64,000 bases of DNA from Pseudoduganella armeniaca (GCF_003028855.1 NZ_CP028324.1:3782001-3846000), one strand, 5' to 3'; shown: positions 17,342 to 26,843, numbered from the stretch's first letter. Notes: generated by a model not told the origin, from the letters alone. Numbers and translations: made by a program.

Positions 17342-20176
17342 TCACAGTTTGAAGCGCAGCGCCAGGCCGTACGTGGTCGGCGTGTAACGGATGTCGCGCG
17401 GCCGGCTTTCGCTGCCGACGTAGCTCTCGTACTTCTCCTTGGTCAGGTTGATCGCGTCGAACTGCAGGCTGAGGTTTTTCGTCAGCTCATACGACAGCGA
17501 CAGGTCGACGTAGGTCTGCGCCTGCACCATGCGGTCCTGCAGGAAGCGCGGTTCCTCGATCTGCTCGACGTAAGCGCCGCGCCGCGTCGCGGCCAGCCGG
17601 CCCGTCACGCCGTGGCCCTCGTACAGCAGGGCGAAGTTGGCGCTGCGGCGCGCCACCTCGATCAGGCTGGTCTTCTCGAACGTGGGGCTGTCCAGCGCCG
17701 TGCGCGTTTCGTTGTCGCCCGAGATGTAGGTGTAATTGAACTGGGCACCGAAACCGCTCCAGAAGCCGGGCAGGAAATCGAAGAACTTCTGGATGCTGAA
17801 TTCAGCGCCCTTGAGCGTGCCCGAACCGGAGTTCTGCGGCCGCGTGACGCGATAGGTCTGGCCGCCGATGACTTCATCCTGCGTGAAGTTCTGCAGGTAG
17901 CCCTTGATATCGCGGTGGAACAGCGCGACCTGGGCGAAGCCGTTCTTCGGGAAGTAGTATTCCAGCGTGGCGTCGGTGTTGGTGGACTTGGTCGGGTCGA
18001 GCGCCGGATTGCCGGCGTTGCCCGTGCCGGGCGCGTTGACGGTGGGCGGAATCAGCGACATCGCCGGGTTCAGGCGATAGAACTCCGGCCGCGTGATGGT
18101 CTTGCCGACCGAGAAGTGCGACTGCAAGTTGTCGCGCCAGCCCACCAGCGCCGAGAAGTTCGGCAACACGTTGGTCTCGGAAGCCTTGACGTCGATCGGC
18201 GTGAGCACGTCGCCGTTGCGGGTGGTGCCGCGCATCTTGCGGTTCAGCCGCACCACGCGCACGCCGGCTTCGCCACCCACTTCCATGCCGGCCAGCGTGG
18301 TCTGCCAGCGGCCGGATCCGTACAAGGTGACGGTGCGCTCGCGCTGGTCGAAGTAGCGGGTGGGGTCGTCCGCCACCCGACCGGCCGCCGCGCCATACAC
18401 GGCGCGCACGGCATCGGGCTGGTCGATCAGGAAGTCGCGCGACGGCACCAGGAACGGCCCGCCCAGCCGGTCCACACCCGGCACCAGGCTCTCGAAGCCG
18501 GCGCCGAAGGCCGCGACCGGGTTGGGCCGGTTGGCGCCATTGACGTCGCTGTGCCCTTCCGCGCTGTGGTATTCCGTGTTGCGGGTGGACAGGCGCACGC
18601 CCATGTTCACGGCGCGCAGGAAGCCGTCGCCCAGCTTGTAGCTGGCGTCGGTGCGCCACTGCGCCTGCTTGCCGACCGATTCCTCCCAGTTCTGCACCAG
18701 CCCGCGCAGCACGAACTGGCCGGGGTCGCGCAGCGGATTGGCGCTGGTGGGCGTCGTGATGGCGTTGTAGCCGCCGTGGCCGTCGCCGCCATCGGTGTAG
18801 ACATTGGCGCTGGCGCCGGGAATCTGCTGGTCGACGATGACGGTATCGTTGATGAACTTCGAATGCGTCAGTGCCAGCGCGGAATTGACGCTCCACGGGC
18901 CGTCGCGGTACTGCAGTGCGAAGTTCAGGAAGTGCGTGTTGGTGCGTTCCTTGACGCCCCAGGCGCTGGTGGCCACATACGGGTCCCAGTCATAGGGCCC
19001 GCCGAAGCGGGCGGCCGGCGCATTGGCCGACAGGATCGGGCAGATCACCCCTTCCGGCGTGGCGCAGCCGGCGTTCTCCTCGCCCAGCACCACGTTGGTC
19101 AGGCGCGGTGTCCAGCCGACGATGGCGAGCTGGTAGTCCACCTCGTGGCGGCCGCGGTAGCCCATGCCCAGGTATTGCGTGGTCAATTCCAGCTTCGGGC
19201 TGATCTTCCACTGGAACGCTCCGTGGCCGGAAAAGCGCTCGCGGTCGCCGGCGTTGTAGATGCCGCCGATGTGCGGCAGGCTGCCCAGGCGGTCGCCCGC
19301 GCGCAGCGGCGCGACGGGCTGGTCGTCGTTCAGGCGCGTGGCGGTGCCATCCGGGCTGACGGAAAACAGCCGGTCCGGCCGGTCGTTCCACTGCACCGGG
19401 TAGGCCCAGTGCTCCTTGTTGTAGGCCGCGTCGACCAGGATGCCCATCTCGCCCATGCCGCTGTTCCAGCGCTTGCTGTACAGCGCGCCGCCGCCCGGGC
19501 TGTTGCGCGTCTTGCTGGCCGCGCTGCCGTTGGCCTGCTGGCGGCGGTCTTCCACGTAGCCCGTCATCGTCTCCGTCTTGAAGTCGAACGGGGCGCGCAG
19601 GCGGATGTTGACGGCGCCGGCGATGCCCCCTTCGAACTGGTTGGCGGTGGCGGATTTGTACACGTCCAGCCCGGCGATCGACTGCACCGGCAGGTCCTGG
19701 TACGACAGGCGCCGGCCGCGGCCCGTGAAGATGTCCTGGCCGTCCAGCGTGGTGGCCACGTCCGGCAGGCCGCGGATGATGACGGTGGACGTCTCGCCCC
19801 TGTCGCGTCCCACCTGCACGCCCGCCACGCGCTGCAGCGCGTCGCCGGCGGCGCGGTCGGGGAACTTGCCGATGTCCTCGGCGTTGATCGAATCGACCAC
19901 CTGGGTGGCGTCGCGCTTGATCTGCTCGGCCGAACGGATGCTGCGGCGGATGCCCGTCACTTCGACGGTGGCGATCGGTGTCGAGACGTCGGCGCCGGCA
20001 CCATGGCCGCCCTGCTGGGCGCTGGCGCCGGCCGTGTCGGGTGGCGTGGCTTGCTGGTCGGCCTGGGTGCTGGCCGGGGCCGCGGCGTCCTGCTGCGCCA
20101 GCGCGCCGCTGGCGGCCAGCAGCAGTACCGCGGCACAGATGGGCGTCAGGCGTGGCTTGATGCTCGATGGGTTCAT
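17342..20176 (-). CDS. TonB-dependent outer-membrane receptor of a carbohydrate-use locus
   Basis: 944 residues. A signal peptide (about 1-27) and a low-complexity Gln/Ala linker precede the plug domain (INAEDIGKFPDRAAGDALQRVAGVQ, around 95-130). A long beta-barrel ends in an aromatic-terminated strand (YGLALRFKL). The IGKFPDRxxxDALQRVxGVxxxRD plug is typical of the large receptors linked to plant polysaccharide use rather than siderophore receptors. The downstream GH43 lies in the same transcript, and the LacI regulator is next door. It probably imports arabinose- or xylose-containing oligosaccharides; the ligand is inference. Confidence 0.88.
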   Translation of the reverse strand: MNPSSIKPRLTPICAAVLLLAASGALAQQDAAAPASTQADQQATPPDTAGASAQQGGHGAGADVSTPIATVEVTGIRRSIRSAEQIKRDATQVVDSINAEDIGKFPDRAAGDALQRVAGVQVGRDRGETSTVIIRGLPDVATTLDGQDIFTGRGRRLSYQDLPVQSIAGLDVYKSATANQFEGGIAGAVNIRLRAPFDFKTETMTGYVEDRRQQANGSAASKTRNSPGGGALYSKRWNSGMGEMGILVDAAYNKEHWAYPVQWNDRPDRLFSVSPDGTATRLNDDQPVAPLRAGDRLGSLPHIGGIYNAGDRERFSGHGAFQWKISPKLELTTQYLGMGYRGRHEVDYQLAIVGWTPRLTNVVLGEENAGCATPEGVICPILSANAPAARFGGPYDWDPYVATSAWGVKERTNTHFLNFALQYRDGPWSVNSALALTHSKFINDTVIVDQQIPGASANVYTDGGDGHGGYNAITTPTSANPLRDPGQFVLRGLVQNWEESVGKQAQWRTDASYKLGDGFLRAVNMGVRLSTRNTEYHSAEGHSDVNGANRPNPVAAFGAGFESLVPGVDRLGGPFLVPSRDFLIDQPDAVRAVYGAAAGRVADDPTRYFDQRERTVTLYGSGRWQTTLAGMEVGGEAGVRVVRLNRKMRGTTRNGDVLTPIDVKASETNVLPNFSALVGWRDNLQSHFSVGKTITRPEFYRLNPAMSLIPPTVNAPGTGNAGNPALDPTKSTNTDATLEYYFPKNGFAQVALFHRDIKGYLQNFTQDEVIGGQTYRVTRPQNSGSGTLKGAEFSIQKFFDFLPGFWSGFGAQFNYTYISGDNETRTALDSPTFEKTSLIEVARRSANFALLYEGHGVTGRLAATRRGAYVEQIEEPRFLQDRMVQAQTYVDLSLSYELTKNLSLQFDAINLTKEKYESYVGSESRPRDIRYTPTTYGLALRFKL

Positions 20177-20297
20177 ATGGTCTCCATTGGTGTAGGCCCA
20201 GGCGTTTCCCGTACTGCGCGGGCTGAAGACTTGGCTTTTGCCTGGTGAAAGCCCGATGTTCGATAGCGTTTGTTTAAGACTGGTTAATAAATATTAG

Positions 20298-20322
20298 TCA
20301 TAACCGTAAAACAATGCCAACG
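20298..20322 (-). promoter_or_regulatory. promoter and shared operator-like block before the TonB receptor
   Basis: Read on the minus strand, TTGGCA, an 18-base spacer and TAATAT make a plausible promoter. The block ACGTTGGCA followed by TTACGGTTATGA closely matches a block before the GH2 gene (26815-26843). Shared sequence before two units of the same locus suggests a common binding site, most simply for the LacI-family regulator encoded between them. Confidence 0.5.
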
Positions 20323-20370
20323 TAGTGCGTGGCGTGCGCAACGTTTTTTGTCTGATCCAGGCGCCACCTT

Positions 20371-20490
20371 GCTTAGGGACTGTCCCTTCAGGGACTGTCC
20401 CTGGTTTCCCATGGCGATGCCAGCACCGATGAGACGCGACCGCCGCGGATCAAAACCGGGGACAGTCCCCTTTGGGGACAGTCCCCAAGC
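20371..20490. repeat. composite palindromic element downstream of lacI
   Basis: GGGACTGTCCC hairpin, then GGTTTCCCATGG, a central GCGACCGCCGCGG, then AAAACCGGGG and a second hairpin (GGGGACAGTCCCC-ttt-GGGGACAGTCCCC). The ends GCTTAGGG and CCCCAAGC are inverted relatives. It ends one base before the lacI stop, which is consistent with a terminating role. Confidence 0.8.
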
Positions 20491-20491
20491 C

Positions 20492-21532
20492 TCACGCGCC
20501 GCGAGAAGGCTTGCCGACCGATTCCCGCACGACCAGCGGGCACTCCATCTTGATCTGCTGGCGCAGCCCCGGCATGCCGGCGCGGGCCTGGCCGATCAGC
20601 GTCTCGGCGGCCCAGCGCCCCATCTCGTGGTTCGGCAGCAGCACCGTCGTGAGGGGCGGATGGATGTAGCGCGCCATGTCCTGGTCGTCGTAGCCGACGA
20701 TCGACAGCCGGCCCGGGATAGCCAGCTCCAGCTGGCGTGCCGCGTCGATGGCGCCGACGGCCATCAGGTCGTTGGCGCAGAACAGCGCCGTGGGCGGGTC
20801 CGGCAGGCGCAGCAGCGCCAGCGCGTGCTCGAAGCCGCTGCCGACCTGCCAGTCGCCCTCGCGCACCAGTGCCGGCTGGTACGGGATGTCGGCCGTGGTC
20901 AAGGCCTGGCGGTAGCCCTTGTGCCGCTCGGCGGCGGCCTCCAGCCACGGCTCGCCGTTGATCAGGCCGATCCGCCGGTGGCCGGCCTCGATCAGGTGCA
21001 TCGTGGCCGCATAGCCGCCCAGCACCTCGCCCGGCACGACCGAGGGGTAGCCCTGCTCGCGCGCGTGGCAGTTCAGCAGCACGACCGGCACCTGGGCCGA
21101 GCGCAACGCGGCCGGCACGCTGACCTGCCGCGTGAAGATCGTTGCGTAGATCACCCCCAGCAGCGCCGGATTGCCCAGCATCTGCGCCAGGATGGCAGCC
21201 TCCCGTTCCGGATCGCTGCGGGTGGCGAACACCGACACGATGCAATCCTGCTCCCAGGCGAGGTTGCTGGCGCCGTCGATGGTCTGCATCGCGTGCGGGC
21301 TGGTGGCCAGTTCGTCGGTCAGGTAGAGGATCAGGTTGCGCTGCGGCGCCGCACCGCTGCGCGGATGGCGCACCTGCGGATAACCGATCTCGCGCGCGAT
21401 CGCCAGCACCAGCTCACGGGTGGCCTTCGACACCTTGGTGCCGCGCACGTCGTTCAGCACCAGCGACACCGTCGATTGCGACACGCCGGCCTGCTTGGCG
21501 ATATCGGTCATCGTCGGGCGGCGCGCGGGCAT
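20492..21532 (-). CDS. LacI-family transcriptional regulator
   Basis: 346 residues. The N-terminal helix-turn-helix (MTDIAKQAGVSQSTVSLVLN, about residues 8-27) and hinge helix are followed by a periplasmic-binding-protein-like effector domain. That domain has FCANDLMAVGAID and IVGYDDQDMARYIHPPLTTV. It is the last gene after the ABC transporter genes (seven bases from the permease) and faces the TonB receptor gene. It most likely represses the surrounding glycan genes until a sugar binds; a candidate operator is shared by the TonB and GH2 promoters. Confidence 0.92.
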   Translation of the reverse strand: MPARRPTMTDIAKQAGVSQSTVSLVLNDVRGTKVSKATRELVLAIAREIGYPQVRHPRSGAAPQRNLILYLTDELATSPHAMQTIDGASNLAWEQDCIVSVFATRSDPEREAAILAQMLGNPALLGVIYATIFTRQVSVPAALRSAQVPVVLLNCHAREQGYPSVVPGEVLGGYAATMHLIEAGHRRIGLINGEPWLEAAAERHKGYRQALTTADIPYQPALVREGDWQVGSGFEHALALLRLPDPPTALFCANDLMAVGAIDAARQLELAIPGRLSIVGYDDQDMARYIHPPLTTVLLPNHEMGRWAAETLIGQARAGMPGLRQQIKMECPLVVRESVGKPSRGA

Positions 21533-21539
21533 GCTGGCA

Positions 21540-22373
21540 TCAGCCTTTCAGGCCGGTCGCGGCCAGGAAACCATGGGTCACGCGGCGCTGGAACACCACG
21601 TAGGCCAGCGCCACCGGCAAGGCGCCCAGCAGCGCGGCCGCCATCAGCTGCGCGTAGCGCACGCCGAACGCGTCGTAGGTCTGCGTCAGCCCGAGCGGGA
21701 TCGTCATCATGTCGTTCGACGTGACGATGATGAAGGGCCACAGGAAGTTGTTCCAGGCGGCGATGAACGTGACGATCGCCATCGCCCACACGATATTGCC
21801 GGACATCGGCAGGTAGACGCTCCACAGCACGCGCCAGGGCGAGGCGCCGTCCAGGATAGCGGCCTCGCGGAAGTCGGCCGGAATCGCGTCGAAGAACTGG
21901 CGGAACACGTAGATGACGACCGGCGACACCACCTGCGGCAGCACGATGCCGGCATAGGTATTGATCAGGCCGAGCTGGTTCATCATGCGGAACAGCGGCA
22001 CCAGCAGCGCCTCGAACGGCAGCAGGAAGGCCAGCATCGCCAGCAGGAACAGCGCGTCGCGGCCGCGGAAGCGCATCTGCGAGAACGCGTAGGCCGCCAT
22101 CAGGCTGACGGCCATCGTGACCAGCGTGACCAGCAGCGCCACCAGCGCGCTGTTGAACAGCCAGCGCGGCACGTTGCCGGCACCGAGCACCTTGCCGTAC
22201 GCTTCCAGGGTCCAGTGCTGCGGCAGCCAGTGGAACACCGGCGAAATCGTCTCATATTCCGGCCGCAAGGACGTGGACAGGGCCCACAGCAGCGGCGCCG
22301 CCCACAGCGCGGCCAGCACGATGCCGGCGACGGCCGCCACAACCGTCCAGCCCATATTGGCGTGCCGCCTCAT
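21540..22373 (-). CDS. carbohydrate ABC transporter permease (MalG type)
   Basis: 277 residues with six hydrophobic segments and the EAA loop contacting the ATPase (EAAILDGASPWRVLWSVYLP). MalG-like CUT1 permeases pair with a MalF-like partner. Its ATG overlaps the partner's stop by four bases, which fixes the start. No ATPase gene is in the locus, so it probably shares a MsmK/UgpC-type ATPase encoded elsewhere. Confidence 0.92.
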   Translation of the reverse strand: MRRHANMGWTVVAAVAGIVLAALWAAPLLWALSTSLRPEYETISPVFHWLPQHWTLEAYGKVLGAGNVPRWLFNSALVALLVTLVTMAVSLMAAYAFSQMRFRGRDALFLLAMLAFLLPFEALLVPLFRMMNQLGLINTYAGIVLPQVVSPVVIYVFRQFFDAIPADFREAAILDGASPWRVLWSVYLPMSGNIVWAMAIVTFIAAWNNFLWPFIIVTSNDMMTIPLGLTQTYDAFGVRYAQLMAAALLGALPVALAYVVFQRRVTHGFLAATGLKG

Positions 22374-23239
22374 TTGGCGCCTCCCAGTCGGCGCGCGATG
22401 GCGCCCTGCAGCAGCGACAGCAGCACGACGACGATGACGAAGGCGGTCGCGATGGCGGCCGCGTAGCCGGCGTCGCTCTGCGTGAACGCCGTCTCGTACA
22501 TATAGTGCAGGGTCACGCGGGTGGTGTTGTAGGGCCCGCCCGTCGTCATGATGTAGGTCTGCCCGAAGATCTTCAGCGACGCGATCAGCTGCAGCACCAG
22601 CGCCGTCCACGCCACCGGCCGCAATTGCGGCCAGGTGATGTGGCGGAACAGCGCCCAGCCGCGCGCGCCGTCCAGTGCCGCCGCCTCGTACAGCTCGCGC
22701 GGGATGTTGCGCAGGCCGGCCAGGAACATCAGCATGTTGAAGCCCACCGTCCACCAGATCGTGCCGATGGCCACCATCGGCATGGCCCAGTGCACGTCGG
22801 CGAACCAGGCGCGCTGCATCCCCAGCAGGTAATTGACGACGCCGGAAGATGGCTGCAGCATCCAGTCGGCGATCAGGGTCATGACGGAGATCGGCAGCAC
22901 GAACGGCAGGAAGAACGCGCCCTGCAGCCAGGGGCCGGCGCGGGTGAAGCGGTCGACCAGCAGCGCCATCACGAGGCCCAGCACCGTCAGCGGCAGCACC
23001 GTCAGCAGCGAAAAGTAGAACGTATTGCCCAGCGCGGCCCAGAACGATGGGTCCTGCACCAGCGTGACGTAGTTGGCCAGGCCGACAAAGGCGCTGGTGC
23101 GCGTCAGGCTGCTGTCGGTCAGGCTGAGCCAGAACGTCTGCAGCGCCGGCACCAGGAAGAACAGCAGGAAGGCGGCCAGGAAAGGCGCCAGCAGCAGCAT
23201 GGCGGGCAGCGTTTCGCGGCGGCGGTGGAGGGTTCTCAT
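22370..23239 (-). CDS. carbohydrate ABC transporter permease (MalF type)
   Basis: 289 residues, six membrane segments, with the EAA motif YEAAALDGARGWALFRHITWP. Pairs with the MalG-type permease downstream and the binding protein ten bases upstream to form a CUT1 importer for di- or oligosaccharides. The N-terminal RRRET motif before the first helix fits the positive-inside rule. Confidence 0.92.
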   Translation of the reverse strand: MRTLHRRRETLPAMLLLAPFLAAFLLFFLVPALQTFWLSLTDSSLTRTSAFVGLANYVTLVQDPSFWAALGNTFYFSLLTVLPLTVLGLVMALLVDRFTRAGPWLQGAFFLPFVLPISVMTLIADWMLQPSSGVVNYLLGMQRAWFADVHWAMPMVAIGTIWWTVGFNMLMFLAGLRNIPRELYEAAALDGARGWALFRHITWPQLRPVAWTALVLQLIASLKIFGQTYIMTTGGPYNTTRVTLHYMYETAFTQSDAGYAAAIATAFVIVVVLLSLLQGAIARRLGGAK

Positions 23240-23249
23240 CGTGCTCCCG

Positions 23250-24560
23250 TCAGTATTGCGGCGCGCGCTTTTTCAGCAGGCGCGCGGCTTCGGTCTCGAA
23301 CCGGCCCAGCGCATCGGCCGGCGTCAGCTGGCCCGCCAGCGGCGCCGGCAGGAATTTCGACGCGATCGCTTCCAGCGGCCCGGCCGCCCCCATGTACCAG
23401 CCGTCCGGGTCGTACACCACGTTGTGCGCGGCCGCCGCGTACTGCGCGTTCGGCTGCAGCGCCAGCGCCGCGGCCGATTCCGCCACGGGCCGGTAGGCCG
23501 GAATGTGGCCGCCCTCGGCCCAGCCCATCGAGTGGCGGCTGACGTAGGCCACGAACGCCAGCACGGCACGCGCCTTCGCGGCCGACATCGGCTTGTCGCC
23601 ATTGGCCGGCAGCGCGAAGCCGTGCGAATCGGCCCAGGCGCTGGCGTTGCCGTACAGCTTGGGCAGCGGCACGATACCGTATTCGAAGCCCAGCGTGCCG
23701 GCCTTGCTGCCACGGACCAGCTCCGGCACCTCCCACACGCCGTTCAGCATGAAGCCCGCGTTACCGCCCATGAACTGGCTGGTGGACGCCGGGTAGTCCA
23801 TGCCTGGCGTCGCGTAACCGGCCTGGAACCAGCCGGCGATGCGCGCCAGCGTGGCCTCGCCGGCCGCGCCGTAGGCAAAGCGGCCATTGGCGACGACCGG
23901 CAGGCCTTGCTGCGCCAGCAGCGACAGCCACAAGCGCCAGATCGCATAAGTGCTTTGCGCGCTTTCCATCGTCAGCCCCGGCTTGCCGGTGGCGGCCTTG
24001 ACCCGCCGCAGTGCCTCCGTCAGCGCGGCCATGCCTTCGATGGGTGCCAACTGGCCACGCTCGTCCAGCAGCCCCGCCCTGCCGGCCAGGTTCTTGTTGT
24101 AGTACAGGACCAGCGGATGCTGGTCGAGCGGCACCGCATAGGTGCGCCCGGCATACTGGGACTTGGTCCACTGGCGCGGCAGGAAGTCGGCGCCGGCCAG
24201 GCCCACGGCCGCCAGCTCGGCGGGCGCGATGGGCCGCAGCACGCCGCCGCCAGCCAGGTTGGGCAGGCGCGACAGGTGGATGGTGGCGAGGTCCGGGCCC
24301 GCGCCCACGACCGAGGCGGTGATCAGCTTGGTGTAGAACGGCTCGCCCCATTTCAAGGTGGTGCTCTCCACCCGGACGGCCTGTTGCGAAGCGTTGAACT
24401 CGTCGACCAGCGCACGCATGCGCGCGCCGTCGCCGCCGCTCAGCAGGGTCCACATGCGCACCACCTGCACTTCGTCGGCGCGGGTGGGCAGGAGCGGCGT
24501 GAGCGCCAACAGGCCGAGGAGAGTGCGGCGGTTCATTGCGGGCGCGCCGGAACGTTTCAT
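23250..24560 (-). CDS. ABC transporter sugar-binding protein
   Basis: A 436-residue extracellular solute-binding protein (family 1). The signal peptide begins MNRRTLLGLLALTPLLPTRADE, preceded by eight residues if the upstream ATG is used. Both ATG 24560 and ATG 24536 are possible and neither has a strong ribosome site; the upstream one is given. The mature part has typical motifs (YNKNLAGRAGL, FMLNGVWEVPEL). It captures the oligosaccharide for the two permeases. A composite palindromic element begins one base before the start codon, unusual for a promoter region. Confidence 0.88.
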   Translation of the reverse strand: MKRSGAPAMNRRTLLGLLALTPLLPTRADEVQVVRMWTLLSGGDGARMRALVDEFNASQQAVRVESTTLKWGEPFYTKLITASVVGAGPDLATIHLSRLPNLAGGGVLRPIAPAELAAVGLAGADFLPRQWTKSQYAGRTYAVPLDQHPLVLYYNKNLAGRAGLLDERGQLAPIEGMAALTEALRRVKAATGKPGLTMESAQSTYAIWRLWLSLLAQQGLPVVANGRFAYGAAGEATLARIAGWFQAGYATPGMDYPASTSQFMGGNAGFMLNGVWEVPELVRGSKAGTLGFEYGIVPLPKLYGNASAWADSHGFALPANGDKPMSAAKARAVLAFVAYVSRHSMGWAEGGHIPAYRPVAESAAALALQPNAQYAAAAHNVVYDPDGWYMGAAGPLEAIASKFLPAPLAGQLTPADALGRFETEAARLLKKRAPQY

Positions 24561-24718
24561 GGCTTGGGGTCTGTCCCCAGCGGGGACTGACCCCGGTTTT
24601 GTTCGTTGGCTGGGAAAGACCATATATGGAATGCTTGAACACTGCCGATAGCGGCGGGAACATCGCCGCTATCGATAAAAACCGGGGTCAGTCCCCATGC
24701 GGGGACAGACCCCAAGCT
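24561..24718. repeat. composite palindromic element between GH2 and the binding-protein gene
   Basis: The left hairpin GGGGTCTGTCCCC-agc-GGGGACTGACCCC is followed by GGTTTTG. The centre carries its own hairpin (ATAGCGGCGGGAACATCGCCGCTAT, arms of about 8 bases). The right end mirrors the left: AAAAACCGGGGTCAGTCCCC-atgc-GGGGACAGACCCC. Ends GGCTTGGGG and CCCCAAGCT are inverted. This is the clearest full-length copy (about 158 bp). It lies inside the transport operon rather than at its end. Confidence 0.85.
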
Positions 24719-24747
24719 CGTACGATATCGATGCGCTGGAAACCAGG

Positions 24748-26748
24748 TCATCGCACATGCGGCCCGGTCGGCCCCGACGTGCCGGGCTGGTCGTCCCGGC
24801 CGCCAGCGGCCGCACCCGACTCGCCCGCCAGCGCCACCTCGGCCGGCACCGACACGTCCCCGGCCGGCTCCTGCAGCGCGATCCGCACGTCCGCCCCGGT
24901 ACCCGAGTCCAGCCAGTCCGGCAGCTCCTTGGTCGCATATTTTTCCCGCCACAGCAGGCTGTGCCCCAGCGGATCGACGTACCAGTCGTGCAGGCGCGCT
25001 TCCGGCCCGCGCGTGGCCTCGGCCAGCGCCTCGATCGGCGCCTTGGGCTGGCGGTGCTCCGTCAGCAGGCCGTTCTTCTCGTGGAAGGTGTCGGTCAGCT
25101 GGGTGTAGCAGAAGCCGGACAGCGCGCGGCAGCGGTGGATCGCCGCCATCAGTTCCTGGTAGCGCGCCAGCAGCTCGGCGCCGTCCTTGGCCACCGAATA
25201 ACCCCAGCCCTTCGGGTCGGCCTCCTCCAGGCAGGCGATGCCGCCGAACTCGGACAGGAACAGCGGCTTGTCGATGCCGGAAAAGCCGTCGATGACGAGC
25301 CGGCGCCGGGCCGGGCGCACATGCTCGAAGGTGTACGGCAGGTTTTCGCGCTTGCCATAGCGGGCATACAGTTCCTCCGGATCGATGTGGTAGTCGTGCA
25401 CGTTGACGAAGTCGCCGCACGGCATCTCCCAGCCGTCGTTGCCGACCACCGGGCGGGTCCCGTCCAGCGCCCGCGTCATGTGGTACATGGCGCGCACGAA
25501 ATCGACCTGGCGGCGGTCGTGCATCAGCTCCGGCACGCCCCACGATTCGTTGGTCGGCACCCAGGCCACGATGCAGGGATGCGAGATGTCGCGCTCGACC
25601 AGCTCCTTCCATTCCTCCATCACGCCGTGCACGGTCTCGCTGGAGAAGCCGTAGGCGGACGGCATCTCGGCCCACACGCACAGGCCCAGCACGTCGCACC
25701 AGTACAGCCAGCGCGGGTCTTCCGACTTCTGGTGCTTGCGCACGCCGTTGAAGCCAAGCCGCTTGATCAGCAGCACGTCGTGGCGCAACTGCTCGGCCGA
25801 GGCCACCATCAGGCTGTCTGGCCAGTAGCCCTGGTCCAGCACCATGCGCAAATAATACGGCCGGCTGTTGAGCAGGAAGCGGTCGCCGTCCACCGAGACG
25901 GTGCGCAGCGCCGTGTAGCTGACCACGTGGTCCAGCACCAGGCCATCCTCGGCGTGCAGCGTGATCTCGGCATCGATCAGCTGCGGGCTCTCCGGGCTCC
26001 ACATCCAGTGCGCCCTGGCGTCGTCGATGCCCGGATCGGGCAGCTGGAACAGGCGCGACAGGCAATCGCCCGTCAGCAGGCAGCGGTCCGACACCAGCAC
26101 CTGGTCGCCCAGGCGCAGTACCACGTTCAGCGTGCTGTTCTTCGGCAGGTGCGCCACGTCCGCATCGAGCCGGATCTGCCACGTGAACACGTCCGCCGTC
26201 CAGCGCAGCCGGGCAATGTGCGAATAGGCCACCTTTTCCATCCACACGGTGCGCCAGATCCCGGTCGTGCGCGGATACCAGATCGAGTGCGGCTCCAGCT
26301 CCCAGTCCATCTTGCCGCGCACCTTGTGCATGTCGTGCGGGTCGTCCTCGGCCTGCACGACGATTTCCAGCGAGTGGCCGGTGAGGTAGCGCGTGACGTC
26401 GATCGAGAACGGGCTGTGGCCGCCCTTGTGCTGGATGGCGAAGTGGCCATTGATCCAGACCCGGGCGCGGTGGTTGACGGCGCCGAAGTGCAGCATCAGG
26501 CGCTCGTCCGGCGCCGGCAGCAGGTTGTCGTCCAGGCCGACGATGCGCTTGTACCAGACGCGCCGGCGAAAGCCGGTGTCATGCAGGCCGCTGGCGCGCG
26601 CCTCGGGCGGGTACGGCACGATGATGGTGCGGTCGAACGGCACGCCGGCCGGATCGTGGTGGGCGGCCTGGTCGTCCAGCATGGCCTGCCAGGGACCGTC
26701 GAGATTGAGCCATTGGGGGCGCCGCAGTTGCGGGCGGGGGTGGTCCAC
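24748..26748 (-). CDS. glycoside hydrolase family 2 (beta-galactosidase/glucuronidase-like)
   Basis: Sugar-binding, immunoglobulin-like and TIM-barrel domains in the GH2 order. The acid/base is Glu401 in NESWG and the nucleophile Glu500 in SEFGG. No signal peptide, so it acts in the cytoplasm on imported sugars. An ATG at 26796 is in frame, but a GTG at 26748 has a much better ribosome site (AAAGGAGAG) and gives the usual first domain (RPQWLNLDGPWQ); I use the GTG, giving 666 residues. The tail is Gly/Ala-rich and unrelated to the fold. Specificity could be beta-galactoside, beta-glucuronide or a diverged activity. Confidence 0.85.
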   Translation of the reverse strand: MDHPRPQLRRPQWLNLDGPWQAMLDDQAAHHDPAGVPFDRTIIVPYPPEARASGLHDTGFRRRVWYKRIVGLDDNLLPAPDERLMLHFGAVNHRARVWINGHFAIQHKGGHSPFSIDVTRYLTGHSLEIVVQAEDDPHDMHKVRGKMDWELEPHSIWYPRTTGIWRTVWMEKVAYSHIARLRWTADVFTWQIRLDADVAHLPKNSTLNVVLRLGDQVLVSDRCLLTGDCLSRLFQLPDPGIDDARAHWMWSPESPQLIDAEITLHAEDGLVLDHVVSYTALRTVSVDGDRFLLNSRPYYLRMVLDQGYWPDSLMVASAEQLRHDVLLIKRLGFNGVRKHQKSEDPRWLYWCDVLGLCVWAEMPSAYGFSSETVHGVMEEWKELVERDISHPCIVAWVPTNESWGVPELMHDRRQVDFVRAMYHMTRALDGTRPVVGNDGWEMPCGDFVNVHDYHIDPEELYARYGKRENLPYTFEHVRPARRRLVIDGFSGIDKPLFLSEFGGIACLEEADPKGWGYSVAKDGAELLARYQELMAAIHRCRALSGFCYTQLTDTFHEKNGLLTEHRQPKAPIEALAEATRGPEARLHDWYVDPLGHSLLWREKYATKELPDWLDSGTGADVRIALQEPAGDVSVPAEVALAGESGAAAGGRDDQPGTSGPTGPHVR

Positions 26749-26814
26749 GTTGTCGCTCTCCTTTCGGGAAACCGGCGGCGCGCGGAGTGGCGGCACGCCT
26801 GCAATCGATGCGGT

Positions 26815-26843
26815 TCATGGTACCAGTAATAATATTGCCAACG
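26815..26843 (-). promoter_or_regulatory. shared operator-like block before the GH2 gene
   Basis: On the minus strand ACGTTGGCA, then ATATTATTACTGGTACCATGA, matches the block before the TonB receptor at most positions (ACGTTGGCA, TTAC, GGT and ATGA are common). TGGTACCA is palindromic. It is AT-rich in a GC-rich background. Likely promoter/operator for the GH2-transporter operon. Confidence 0.5.

Noticed and set aside
17612..20248. An 878-residue plus-strand frame opposite the TonB receptor
   Set aside because: No recognisable domain, Arg/Ala/Gly-rich, and the minus strand encodes a complete receptor with signal peptide, plug and barrel end.
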